DNA of 64,000 nucleotides from Burkholderia pseudomultivorans (lineage in GTDB: Bacteria; Pseudomonadota; Gammaproteobacteria; Burkholderiales; Burkholderiaceae): NCBI RefSeq assembly GCF_902499075.1, contig NZ_CABVPP010000004.1, positions 124,001 through 188,000 on the forward strand, written 5' to 3'. Below, in pieces: positions 37,892 to 45,801 of this stretch (its first letter is position 1; each line of letters begins with the position of its first letter). Below the pieces are notes generated by a model. That model was given only the letters and a program-made list of their open reading frames with translations. It searched no databases and had not been told where the DNA came from. A program made the position numbers and the translations under genes.

Positions 37892-38998
37892 TCACGCTTG
37901 CGCGAACAGGCGCGCGTCGCGCGCATCCCACTCGACGAGCGCCTGTGCGCCGATCACGATGCCGTTGCCGTGTCGATGGGCGGCCGGCGTGCGGATCGAG
38001 ATTTCCTGCTGCCACGGTGTCGCGACCGCGTAGTGCATCGCATCGCCGAGATAGGTGATGTCGCGCACCGTGACGGGCAGACCCGCGCCGACGGCCGACG
38101 CGGTTGCTGTGCCTGCGTATTGCACCGGGCGGATGCGCATCTGTTCCGGACGAATCATCAGCGTGCCATCGTCGCCGGCAGCGAGCGAGGGATGGAACGC
38201 GTCCGAGGCCGTTTCGACACCGTTGGGAAACACGCCGCCCATGCGACCGTCGCGTGTCTTCGTCACCTTGACCGGCAGGAAATTCGAATTACCGATAAAG
38301 CTCGCGACGAAGCGCGACGCGGGATTCGCATACAGTTCCTCGCCCGTGCCCACCTGCTCGATCCGCCCCTGGTTGAACACGGCGATACGGTCGGACAACC
38401 GCAGCGCCTCCTCCTGGTCGTGCGTGACGTAAAGGATCGTCACGCCGGTCTCCTGGTGAATGCGGCGCAGTTCGAGCTGGATTTCCTCGCGCAGCTTCTT
38501 GTCGAGCGCGGACAGCGGCTCGTCCATCAGCAGCACGGGCGGATCGTAGGCCAGCGCACGCGCGATCGCGACGCGCTGCTGCTGGCCGCCGGAGAGTTGC
38601 GCAGGCATCCGGTCACGGCATTCGGACAGATGTACGAGCTTCAGCATCTGCTCCACTTTGGCGCGAACTTCCGCGTCCGGCCGGCGCCGCACGCGCAGCG
38701 GGAACGCGACGTTCTCGCCCACGCTCAGGTGCGGAAACAAGGTATAGCGCTGAAACACCATTCCGATGTTGCGCTGGTTCGGCGCAACCGAAAGCAGCGA
38801 CTTGCCGTCGAGCAGCACGCGTCCGTCGGTCGGCTCCTGAAAGCCCGCGACGATATAGAGCGTGGTGCTCTTGCCCGAACCCGACGGCCCGAGGAAGGTC
38901 ATGAATTCGCCCTTGCGCACGTCGAGCGACACGTGGTCGATCGCAACGACGTCATCGTAGGTCTTGCGCAGGCGCTGGATTTGCAGGAAAGCAGTCAT
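37892..38998 (-). CDS. ABC transporter ATP-binding protein (PotA-like)
   Basis: A 368-residue ATPase. Walker A is GPSGSGKST near residue 38, the signature [15 protein letters not shown], Walker [13 protein letters not shown], and the switch His in [15 protein letters not shown] regulatory domain occupies the last 110 residues. The length and TOBE domain fit the spermidine/putrescine-iron-sulfate importer class. It energises import with the two permeases and the binding protein encoded upstream in the same operon. ATP is hydrolysed on the cytoplasmic face. Two bases-scale gaps separate it from its neighbours. Confidence 0.92.
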   Translation of the reverse strand: MTAFLQIQRLRKTYDDVVAIDHVSLDVRKGEFMTFLGPSGSGKSTTLYIVAGFQEPTDGRVLLDGKSLLSVAPNQRNIGMVFQRYTLFPHLSVGENVAFPLRVRRRPDAEVRAKVEQMLKLVHLSECRDRMPAQLSGGQQQRVAIARALAYDPPVLLMDEPLSALDKKLREEIQLELRRIHQETGVTILYVTHDQEEALRLSDRIAVFNQGRIEQVGTGEELYANPASRFVASFIGNSNFLPVKVTKTRDGRMGGVFPNGVETASDAFHPSLAAGDDGTLMIRPEQMRIRPVQYAGTATASAVGAGLPVTVRDITYLGDAMHYAVATPWQQEISIRTPAAHRHGNGIVIGAQALVEWDARDARLFAQA

Positions 38999-39009
38999 GG
39001 CGTAGTACC

Positions 39010-39810
39010 TCAGTGAGCGCGTGCGCGGCGCACCACGGCGCCCGCCAGCATCAATACGGTCGTCAGTCCGACGAGCAGCGACGACGCGGCCGCGACGACA
39101 GGCGTCAGGTCTTGCCGCAGCGTTGCCCAGATCCGCACGGGCAGCGTCTGCAGTGTCGGGCTCGACATGAAGATCGACACCACGACTTCATCCCACGACG
39201 CGAGAAACGCGAAGACCGCGGCCGCAAACAGGCCGAGCCGGATGGCAGGCAGCGTGACGCGCAGCTTCACCGTGAGCGGCGATGCGCCGCAGATCAGCGC
39301 GGCGTCTTCCAGCGCCGTGTCGAAGCTCAAGAGCGAATTGCTGATCGCGATGATCGAAAACGGCAGCGCGATGATCAGGTGGGCGATCACGAAGCCGGTC
39401 ATCGTGCCGTTGAGCCCGATACGCAGAAAGAATGCATAGAGCGCAACGGCGAGCACGACGACGGGCAGCACCATCGGTGTCAGGAAGAAGCCGCGCACCG
39501 CCTCGCGGCCGCGGAACCTGCCCCGCACGAGCGCCAGCGAGGCAAGAAAGCCGATCGCGACGGACAGCATCGTCACGATAATCGCCAGCTTCGCGCTGGT
39601 CAGCAGCGAGTCGATCCAGCCGGCGTCGGTAAACAGCTGCCGATACCATTCGAGCGTCCAGCCCGGCGGCGGGAAAATGAGCCATTGCGAATCGCCGAAC
39701 GACAACGCGACGATAAACACGATCGGCAACAGCAGGAACAGTGCGACGGCCGCGCCCACGGCCACCAGAATCCAGCGCAGCGCGCCGAGGCGATCGAAAT
39801 CGAGCAACAT
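39010..39810 (-). CDS. ABC transporter permease (PotC-like)
   Basis: A 266-residue inner-membrane protein with six helices, the first being WILVAVGAAVALFLLLPIVF. The EAA loop is EDAALICGASPLTVKLRVTL, which docks to the ATPase. The ATG at 39810 is used because the longer open frame begins inside the preceding permease gene, whose stop is 1 base upstream. It pairs with the PotB-like permease. Cargo probably a small cationic or nitrogenous compound, judging from subfamily and neighbours. Confidence 0.9.
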   Translation of the reverse strand: MLLDFDRLGALRWILVAVGAAVALFLLLPIVFIVALSFGDSQWLIFPPPGWTLEWYRQLFTDAGWIDSLLTSAKLAIIVTMLSVAIGFLASLALVRGRFRGREAVRGFFLTPMVLPVVVLAVALYAFFLRIGLNGTMTGFVIAHLIIALPFSIIAISNSLLSFDTALEDAALICGASPLTVKLRVTLPAIRLGLFAAAVFAFLASWDEVVVSIFMSSPTLQTLPVRIWATLRQDLTPVVAAASSLLVGLTTVLMLAGAVVRRARAH

Positions 39811-39811
39811 G

Positions 39812-40696
39812 TCAGCGCCCTCCGGCGGCGGCGTGTGCGCTGCCCGTGAAGCGCAGCTGCAACGCATAGAGCGCGAGCGTGACGGCAAGCAGCACGAAGG
39901 CCGCGGCGCCGGCGAGGCCCCAGTTCAGCAGCTCCTGCACGAGCTGCGCGATCAGTTCGGCCAGCATCATGTACGACGGCCCGCCGAGCAGCGTCGGCGT
40001 GACGAAGTAGCCGAGCGCCATGACGAACACCATCAGCGCACCGGACGCCACGCCCGGCATCGCGAGCGGCACGAGGATGCGCCAGAACGCCTGCCAACGG
40101 CTCGCACCGCACACCGCGGCCGCGCGCAGCGTCGACGGGTCGATGCCGCGCAGCGTCGCATGCAGCGGCATCACGAGAAACGGCAGCATGATGTAGGTCA
40201 TGCCGATCGTCACGCCTGTCAGATTGTTCACGAGCGACAGCGGCTCCCGGATCACGCCGAGCGCCATCAGCGCGCGGTTGATCGGCCCCGTTCCCTGCAG
40301 CAGCACCATCCACGCGAACGTGCGCGCGAGCAGGTTCGTCCACATCGACAACAGCAGGATCGCGAACAGCACCGAACTGAGCTTGCGCGGCGCGATGGCG
40401 AGCAGCCACGCCATCGGAAAGCCGACGATCAGCGTGACGAGCGTCACGACCGTCGCGACGATGAATGTATTACCGAACACGCGCACGTACGTCGTCGAGC
40501 CGAGTAGTTGCGCGTAGTTGTGCAGCCCGGGCGCCGGCTCGAGCACGCTGCGCAACAGCAGCGACAGCACGGGCAGCAGGAAAAAGATCACGAGGAGCAG
40601 CATCGCGGGGGCCAGCAGCCGCACGCTGCGCCAATCGCGCCGCTTGCGCGGCGGTGTCGCGGCAGGATGCGCGACGGTACTCAATACGTTCGGCAT
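39812..40696 (-). CDS. ABC transporter permease (PotB-like)
   Basis: A 294-residue permease with six helices after a basic N-terminal tail. LLAPAMLLLVIFFLLPVLSL is the first helix and LRAAAVCGASRWQAFWRILV the EAA loop. The start at 40696 has GGAG upstream; the open frame extends 57 bases further but without a ribosome binding site. It lies between the binding-protein gene (141-base gap) and the second permease gene. With it, forms the membrane channel of the importer. Confidence 0.9.
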   Translation of the reverse strand: MPNVLSTVAHPAATPPRKRRDWRSVRLLAPAMLLLVIFFLLPVLSLLLRSVLEPAPGLHNYAQLLGSTTYVRVFGNTFIVATVVTLVTLIVGFPMAWLLAIAPRKLSSVLFAILLLSMWTNLLARTFAWMVLLQGTGPINRALMALGVIREPLSLVNNLTGVTIGMTYIMLPFLVMPLHATLRGIDPSTLRAAAVCGASRWQAFWRILVPLAMPGVASGALMVFVMALGYFVTPTLLGGPSYMMLAELIAQLVQELLNWGLAGAAAFVLLAVTLALYALQLRFTGSAHAAAGGR

Positions 40697-40837
40697 GGTG
40701 TCTCCTTTGTCGGCCAGCGCCGGCACTTCAGTGCCTGTTGCCGCTGGCCCCATGCGGGTTCGTTGCTCTACCGGGCGGGTTCCGTCCGGTTCAGGCTCCT
40801 GAACGGCGTTCGGGTGGGTACAACACGACGCGCCGGC

Positions 40838-41890
40838 TTACTTCGACTGCCACGCGTACCAGCGCTTCGCGATCGCATCGCGGTTCTCGGCCCAGTACTT
40901 CATGTCGAGATTGATCTGCGAGCCCTTGTACTGGTCGGGCAGTGCTTTCGCGATCGCCGGCGGCATCAGCGCGGCCGACTTCACGTTGATCGGTGCATAC
41001 CCGGTATTGGCGGCGAACCTGGCCTGGGCTTCCGCGCTCGTCGCGGCGGCCAGGAACTTCATCGCCGCGTCGCGATGCTTGGCGCCCTTCGGAATCACGA
41101 GCATGTCGGCCGCGGTCAGGTTCTCATTCCACGACATGCCGACCGGTACGCCTGTCTGCGCGAGCGCATGCAGACGGCCGTTCCAGAACATGCCGATCGG
41201 CGCTTCGCCCGATGCGAGCAACTGCTGCGATTGCGCGCCGCCGCTCCACCAGACGATATCGCCCTTGATCGAATCGAGCTTCTTGAACGCGCGGTCGAGA
41301 TCGAGCGGATACAGCTTGTTCGGCGCGACGCCGTCGGCGAGCAGTGCGATCTCGAGCACGCCCGGCGCCGACCACTTGTAAAGCGTACGCTTGCCCGGAA
41401 AACGCTTCGTGTCGAACAGATCGACCCAGTTCTGCGGCTGCGCACCCGTGTACTTCGCCTTGTTGTAGCCGAGCACGAATGAATAATAGAAACTGCCCAC
41501 GGCAGACGGCGTCGCGAAGCGCGCGTCGAGGTCGGCCTTCTTCACCACGGAATAGTCGATCGGCTCGATCAGCCCGGCCTTTTCCGCCGCATACGCGAAG
41601 TCGCCTTCGACGTCGACCACGTCCCAGCTGACGTTGCCGCTTTCGACCATCGCCTTGAGCTTGCCGTAGTCGGTCGGTCCGTCCATCAGCACCTTGATGC
41701 CGCTCGCCTGCGTGAACGGCTGCGCCCAGTCCTTCTGCTGCGACGACTGGGTCGTGCCGCCCCAGCTCGTGAACACGATCGGGTCCGCAGCGCGCGCCGG
41801 TGCGGCGCAAAGAACGGCCAACGGTGCGATACAGGCAAGCTGCGATGCCAGACGCGATGCTGCGAAACGCGGGATGCTTCTGCTGCTCAT
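40838..41890 (-). CDS. Periplasmic substrate-binding protein of the ABC importer (PotD-like)
   Basis: A 350-residue type II periplasmic binding protein. The signal peptide covers residues 1 to about 33 (CAAPARA-AD). The mature start DPIVFTSWGGTTQSSQQKDW and later WDVVDVEGDFAYAAEKAGL and SGGAQSQQLLASGEAPIGMF are typical of the polyamine/opine binding group. A GGAG-containing leader supports the ATG at 41890. It is the first gene of the ABC set and follows the flavin reductase gene by 147 bases on the same strand. Reductase, importer and GntR gene may be one transcript. Ligand unknown. Confidence 0.9.
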   Translation of the reverse strand: MSSRSIPRFAASRLASQLACIAPLAVLCAAPARAADPIVFTSWGGTTQSSQQKDWAQPFTQASGIKVLMDGPTDYGKLKAMVESGNVSWDVVDVEGDFAYAAEKAGLIEPIDYSVVKKADLDARFATPSAVGSFYYSFVLGYNKAKYTGAQPQNWVDLFDTKRFPGKRTLYKWSAPGVLEIALLADGVAPNKLYPLDLDRAFKKLDSIKGDIVWWSGGAQSQQLLASGEAPIGMFWNGRLHALAQTGVPVGMSWNENLTAADMLVIPKGAKHRDAAMKFLAAATSAEAQARFAANTGYAPINVKSAALMPPAIAKALPDQYKGSQINLDMKYWAENRDAIAKRWYAWQSK

Positions 41891-42037
41891 GGTCTCTCTC
41901 CAGATGAAACGGGTGCGGCTTGCGGCCACCGGAACGGCAGCCCTCCGAATACGCGTGCTCGGTCCGGCAGCGCCCGCCGCGCCGGCTGCTCGATCGCCTC
42001 GTTCGTCACTGCGGCGCATCGCGCGCCGCCGATGCCG

Positions 42038-43000
42038 TTACGCGGCGGCCAGCGGCTGGACCGTACCGGCCTCCGTGTCGCCGACGTAGATTCCATATGC
42101 GTCCTGCCTGCGTTCGCGCACGTAGCGCTCGAGCATCGAGCGCACGGCGGTATCGGCGATGTCGTCCCAAGGAACCTGCCACAGCGGCACGATGCGAATA
42201 CTGCTGTCGAACCACGGCGAACCGGTGGGCATCACGCGGCCGCGGTAATAGATGTGCACGCCCGGCTCGCGGCCGCCGGCCGATTCGAAGACGGCGAACA
42301 GGAAGTCGAGATGCGCGTTGAGCCCGAGCTTCGTCAGCACGCCGCGCAGGCTCGCCGCGTCGCTCGCCGGTTCGAGCCGGCTGCCGGTCGGCAGGCGCAG
42401 GCCGTGCGGCGTATCGACGAGCACCAGCCCGTCGCGATGTTCGAGAATCGCGCCCACCTGCGCGCGCCCCGCCGCGGACAACGCGTCCTGCGACAGGCTG
42501 AAGTTCACGTATGCGCCGCGGCAATAGCCGAGCGGCGACGCGCTCGTCTGCGCGAAGTCGACCACGCGTCCGATCAGAATGATGTGGTCCCCCGCGTCGA
42601 CCACGTCGTGCGTCACGCAGTCGAAGCTCGCGGCCGCATCCCGGATCACCGGGGCACCCGTTTTGCGCGTATCCCACGGTACTCGGGCGAATTTGTCCTG
42701 TGCTTTCGAGGCGAACACGCCGGACACGTCGGCCTGGTTCTCCGCCAGCACGCTCACCGCAAAACGCTGCGTGGCCGAGAACACCGGATGGCTCGACGCC
42801 GTCTTCGCGATGCACACGAGAACCAACGGCGGATCGAGCGACACCGACGTGAACGAGTTGGCGGTGAAGCCGCGCGGCGAACCGTCGGGCTGGATCGTCG
42901 TGACGACCGTCACGCCGGTGACGAATGCACCGAGGGCACGGCGAAAGCCGGACGTGTCGAATGGCTGCTGCGCGATGGGCTCGGTTATCGACTCGGTCAT
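42038..43000 (-). CDS. Flavin reductase with Nudix-like C-terminal domain, copy 1
   Basis: A 320-residue protein. Residues 15-175 form a flavin-reductase-like (HpaC/RutF) FMN-binding domain: GFRRALGAFVTGVTVVTTIQ, GFTANSFTSVSLDPPLVLVC, FDCVTHDVVDAGDHIILIGR. The last 140 residues form an alpha/beta domain with Nudix-fold character (AQVGAILEHRDGLVLVDTPH) but no GX5EX7REUXEE box. The domain is thus probably a binding or regulatory module. It supplies reduced flavin to a two-component monooxygenase. A paralog is at 45802. GGAGGAC ribosome binding site. Upstream are two copies of the ATGGnATnCCAT operator. Confidence 0.85.
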   Translation of the reverse strand: MTESITEPIAQQPFDTSGFRRALGAFVTGVTVVTTIQPDGSPRGFTANSFTSVSLDPPLVLVCIAKTASSHPVFSATQRFAVSVLAENQADVSGVFASKAQDKFARVPWDTRKTGAPVIRDAAASFDCVTHDVVDAGDHIILIGRVVDFAQTSASPLGYCRGAYVNFSLSQDALSAAGRAQVGAILEHRDGLVLVDTPHGLRLPTGSRLEPASDAASLRGVLTKLGLNAHLDFLFAVFESAGGREPGVHIYYRGRVMPTGSPWFDSSIRIVPLWQVPWDDIADTAVRSMLERYVRERRQDAYGIYVGDTEAGTVQPLAAA

Positions 43001-43038
43001 GGCGTCCTCCCGCGATGGCTGTGCTGCTTGATGAGATT

Positions 43039-43092
43039 ATGGTATGCCATCTTATGGGCTACAACAATGAACGCTGTATTATGGAATACCAT
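43039..43092 (-). promoter_or_regulatory. Two ATGGnATnCCAT operators upstream of the flavin reductase/ABC operon
   Basis: ATGGTATGCCAT at 43039-43050 and ATGGAATACCAT at 43081-43092 are near-perfect 12-base palindromes 42 bases apart. On the minus strand each is immediately followed by AAT, making CATAAT, a likely -10 overlap. The same motif recurs at 43934 and 44362. FadR-type GntR proteins bind short palindromes of this kind, so a GntR regulator from this cluster is the probable ligand. Confidence 0.7.
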
Positions 43093-43116
43093 GAGTCGGA
43101 TCGGCAGACAAAACAA

Positions 43117-43146
43117 AAGGCCGCCGGCAAGTGTGCCGACGGCCTT
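43117..43146 (-). terminator. Rho-independent terminator after the second gntR gene
   Basis: A 13-base stem with one mismatch (arms at 43117-43129 and 43134-43146, loop AGTG). On the minus strand it is followed by TTTTGTTTTG. It lies 43 bases after the gntR stop and separates that gene from the promoter of the flavin reductase/ABC operon. Confidence 0.85.
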
Positions 43147-43188
43147 CCGTGGTGAATCGCGCGTATCGACGCCCGCGCCGGCGTGTCG

Positions 43189-43878
43189 TCAACGGTCGTC
43201 GACGGCCTCGTCCTGCTGCTGCGCGAGCGCGGACTGCGCCAGCTCGGCAACGCGCTTGATGTGCGCCGCCGACGCCGCGGCAGCCGCGTCGCCGTCGCGC
43301 CGCTCGATCGCGTCGAGCAGGCGGTTCATCTCCGTATTGGAATCGCTGCCGCGCCCCGGCATCGCGATGGTCAGCGCACGCAGCCGGTTGATGCGCGCAT
43401 TGAGCGTCTTGACGACCGTCAGCGACACGTGTTTGCCCGCCGCCTCGAACAGCGCTTCATAGAAACGTTCGGTGTATTCGAGCACGCGCGGCAGATCTTC
43501 CTTCTCGAACGCATCCTCGATCACCGCGCGAATTTCGCGCAGTCGCTGCACGACTTCGGGCGTCGCGCCCTCCGCGCACGCGCGCGCCGCATTGGCTTCG
43601 AGCAGCCCGCGCAGTTCGTAAATCTCGCCGACCTGCCCCGGATCGAGCCGCGCGACCACCGGCCCCTGCCGCGACACGGTCTCGACCAGCCCTTCCGTCT
43701 CGAGATGCCGCAGCACCTCGCGCACCACCGTGCGACTCACGCCGAGTTCGTCGCAGAGCGTGCGCTCGACGAGCCGCGCGCCCGGTCGGAAATAGCCCTG
43801 CACGATCGCGCCACGCAGCTTGTCGAGCGTCAGTTCGCGCAGGGTCTTGGCATTGCGGTCGATTTTCAGGTCTTGCAT
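43189..43878 (-). CDS. GntR-family regulator (FadR/VanR subfamily), copy 2
   Basis: A 229-residue regulator. The winged HTH is GARLVERTLCDELGVSRTVV plus REVLRHLETEGLV. The FCD domain follows from about 90 (VGEIYELRGLLEANAARACA). It is a clear paralog of the GntR protein at 37173-37880. The ATG at 43878 is preferred by alignment with that paralog; a start at 43935 would overlap the operator. An ATGGnATnCCAT palindrome lies 56 bases upstream, so it probably represses itself. A terminator follows, making it monocistronic. It is the best candidate for the regulator of the surrounding catabolic operons. Confidence 0.9.
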   Translation of the reverse strand: MQDLKIDRNAKTLRELTLDKLRGAIVQGYFRPGARLVERTLCDELGVSRTVVREVLRHLETEGLVETVSRQGPVVARLDPGQVGEIYELRGLLEANAARACAEGATPEVVQRLREIRAVIEDAFEKEDLPRVLEYTERFYEALFEAAGKHVSLTVVKTLNARINRLRALTIAMPGRGSDSNTEMNRLLDAIERRDGDAAAAASAAHIKRVAELAQSALAQQQDEAVDDR

Positions 43879-43933
43879 GGACGGCACTCTGGAAACGAAA
43901 TGGCCTGCCGCCCGCCGAAAGTCGGCGGGCGAC

Positions 43934-43945
43934 ATGGAATGCCAT
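43934..43945 (-). promoter_or_regulatory. ATGGnATnCCAT operator upstream of the second gntR gene
   Basis: ATGGAATGCCAT lies 56 bases before the gntR ATG. On the minus strand the operator is directly preceded by CATAAT, which could be the -10 element, so occupancy would block the promoter. The motif matches those at 43039, 43081 and 44362. Confidence 0.65.
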
Positions 43946-44009
43946 ATTATGACCTAACTGTCATCGAGCTTTCCATCCCGCCCGCCGCGTGCCCGGCGAC
44001 GCCGCCGGT

Positions 44010-44300
44010 TCAGTCCTCCAGACCCTCGACGATCGAGATCTGCGCGCGGCAATGTCCGTCCCGCTTCGCCTTCGCCGTCCGGTATTCGACCGAGTGATAA
44101 CACGCGAGCGCGGTGTCCATATCGGGAAAGCGGATCACGACGTGGCGCTCGAACGCGTCGCCCTCGAGCGTCTGCGACGCGCCGCCGCGCGCGAGAAATA
44201 CGGCGTCGAACTTCTTGAACGCCTGCGGCGCGAGATCCGTGTAGTCCTTGTACTTCACGGGATCCAGCACCTGCACGTGGGCAATCCAGTACGCACTCAT
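44010..44300 (-). CDS. DUF1330 domain protein
   Basis: A 96-residue ferredoxin-like-fold protein of the DUF1330 family: AYWIAHVQVLDPVKYKDYTD, FLARGGASQTLEGDAFERHV, VIRFPDMDTALACYHSVEY. No enzymatic role is established for the family; small members resemble EthD-type accessory or dimeric-barrel proteins in catabolic clusters. It is divergent from the seven-gene operon, with the operator pair between them, so it likely belongs to the same regulon. GAGGTG ribosome binding site. Confidence 0.85.
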   Translation of the reverse strand: MSAYWIAHVQVLDPVKYKDYTDLAPQAFKKFDAVFLARGGASQTLEGDAFERHVVIRFPDMDTALACYHSVEYRTAKAKRDGHCRAQISIVEGLED

Positions 44301-44346
44301 TTTTCACCTCCGCTTTCGCGCAATTTCGAGACACGGGTTAACACTC

Positions 44347-44373
44347 ATGGCATGCCGTAACATGGTATACCAC
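44347..44373. promoter_or_regulatory. Operator pair in the divergent DUF1330 / AA_synth promoter region
   Basis: ATGGTATACCAC at 44362-44373 is an 11 of 12 match to the ATGGnATnCCAT palindrome. A weaker copy, ATGGCATGCCGT, is at 44347-44358. They lie between the divergent start codons (44300 and 44411), so one bound regulator could control both directions. Confidence 0.6.
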
Positions 44374-44410
44374 AATGAATCCGACAATCAACGCATGAAA
44401 GGAAGGTGCC

Positions 44411-45013
44411 ATGAGCCTGATTCGGAAATCCGTCCTCCACGTCGAAACGCTGTACGTGGATGGCGACAAGGTCGCTGCGAAACCGCTGAAGATGATCGGC
44501 GCGGCCGCGGTGATCAAGAACCCGTGGGCGGGCCGCGGATACGTCGAGGACCTGTCGCCGGAGATCCGCAGGCTCGCGCCGCAACTGAGCGAACACCTGA
44601 CGCAGCTGATCCTCGACGAAGCCGGTTCGGGCGAGGCCGTCGAAGCGTTCGGCAAGAGTGCGATCGTCGGTCTCGACGGCGAGATCGAGCACGCATCCGC
44701 GCTGATCCACACGCTGCATTTCGGCAATACGTATCGGACGGCCGTCGGCGCGAAGTCGTATCTCGCGTTCAACAACACGCGGGGCCCGGCCAACGCGCCG
44801 CTGCTGATTCCGATGATGGACAAGAACGACGAAGGCCGCCGTTCGCACTACCTGACGCTCCAGTTCGCGATTCCGGACGCGCCGGCCGCCGACGAACTCG
44901 TCATTGCCCTCGGCGCGGCCACCGCCGGCCGGCCGCATCACCGCATCGGCGACCGCTACAAAGATCTCGCAGAGCTCGGAAATGACGTCAAGAACCCTGC
45001 CGCTGTCAAATAA
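44411..45013 (+). CDS. AA_synth (PF06684) family protein
   Basis: A 200-residue protein of the so-called amino acid synthesis family: SLIRKSVLHVETLYVDGDKV, AAAVIKNPWAGRGYVEDLSP, and the C-terminal TAGRPHHRIGDRYKDLAELG. The family name rests on weak evidence; its chemistry is not established to my knowledge. Genes of this family repeatedly sit next to luciferase-like monooxygenases and flavin reductases, as here. It is first of a seven-gene operon, with a strong AAGGAAGG ribosome binding site and an ATGGnATnCCAT operator upstream. Its last 32 bases overlap the next gene. A role on a ring-opened intermediate is a guess. Confidence 0.88.
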   Translation: MSLIRKSVLHVETLYVDGDKVAAKPLKMIGAAAVIKNPWAGRGYVEDLSPEIRRLAPQLSEHLTQLILDEAGSGEAVEAFGKSAIVGLDGEIEHASALIHTLHFGNTYRTAVGAKSYLAFNNTRGPANAPLLIPMMDKNDEGRRSHYLTLQFAIPDAPAADELVIALGAATAGRPHHRIGDRYKDLAELGNDVKNPAAVK

Positions 45014-45800
45014 GCGCGTCGCCCACTATCTCGACCAGGGCGCGGGCGAACCGCTGGTGCTGATTCACGGGGTCGGCATGCAGGCGAGCGCGTGGTATCC
45101 GCAGATCGACGACCTGTCGCGCGACTTTCGCGTGATCTCCGTCGACATGCCGGGCCACGGGAGAAGTGATCCGCTCGACACCGGCGCCGAGCTGCCGCAG
45201 TTCGTGCAGTGGGCGGCAGAGTTCATCGAAGCGCTGAAGGTCGGCCCCGTCAATCTGGCCGGCCATTCGATGGGCTCGCTGATCGCGGCTGGCGTCGCCG
45301 TGACGCGACCGGATCTCGTCAAGCGCGTGGCAGTCCTGAACGGCGTGTACCGCCGAACCGAGCAGGCGCGCGAAGCCGTACTGCAACGCGCCGCCGAACT
45401 GAGGTCGGGCACCATCGACGTCGATACGCCGCTCAAGCGCTGGTTCAACGCGGAAGAAGCGCAGCAGGCCGCCGCCCGGAAGGTGCAATCGTGGCTGCAT
45501 TCGGTCGACCTCGCCGGTTATGCGACCGCGTACCACGCCTTCGCGAACGGCGACGAGGTGTATGCGGACGCCTGGCACCGGATCGCCTGCCCCGCCCTCG
45601 TGCTCACCGGCTCGGACGATCCGAATTCGACGCCCGAGATGGCGCGACAGATGGCGCAGGCCGCACAGGATGGCAAGGCGGTCGTGATCGAGAACGAGCG
45701 CCACATGGTCAACTTGACCGCGCCCGACACGGTCAATCGCGCGCTGCGTACGTGGCTGCAGACCGTGCCGCAGGCGGAAACCCTGAAATCGGAAGTGTGA
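44982..45800 (+). CDS. Alpha/beta hydrolase (RutD-like position)
   Basis: A 272-residue cytoplasmic hydrolase. The oxyanion segment is PLVLIHGVGMQASAWYPQ, the nucleophile GHSMGS, the acid in LTGSDDPNSTPEMARQMA, and the His in ENERHMVNLTAPDTV. It probably cleaves an ester, amide or enamine intermediate. In the Rut pathway RutD holds the equivalent place. The ATG at 44982 overlaps the preceding gene by 32 bases; the open frame upstream lies entirely within that gene. The next gene follows 1 base after the stop. Substrate not determinable. Confidence 0.87.
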   Translation: MTSRTLPLSNKRVAHYLDQGAGEPLVLIHGVGMQASAWYPQIDDLSRDFRVISVDMPGHGRSDPLDTGAELPQFVQWAAEFIEALKVGPVNLAGHSMGSLIAAGVAVTRPDLVKRVAVLNGVYRRTEQAREAVLQRAAELRSGTIDVDTPLKRWFNAEEAQQAAARKVQSWLHSVDLAGYATAYHAFANGDEVYADAWHRIACPALVLTGSDDPNSTPEMARQMAQAAQDGKAVVIENERHMVNLTAPDTVNRALRTWLQTVPQAETLKSEV

Positions 45801-45801
45801 C

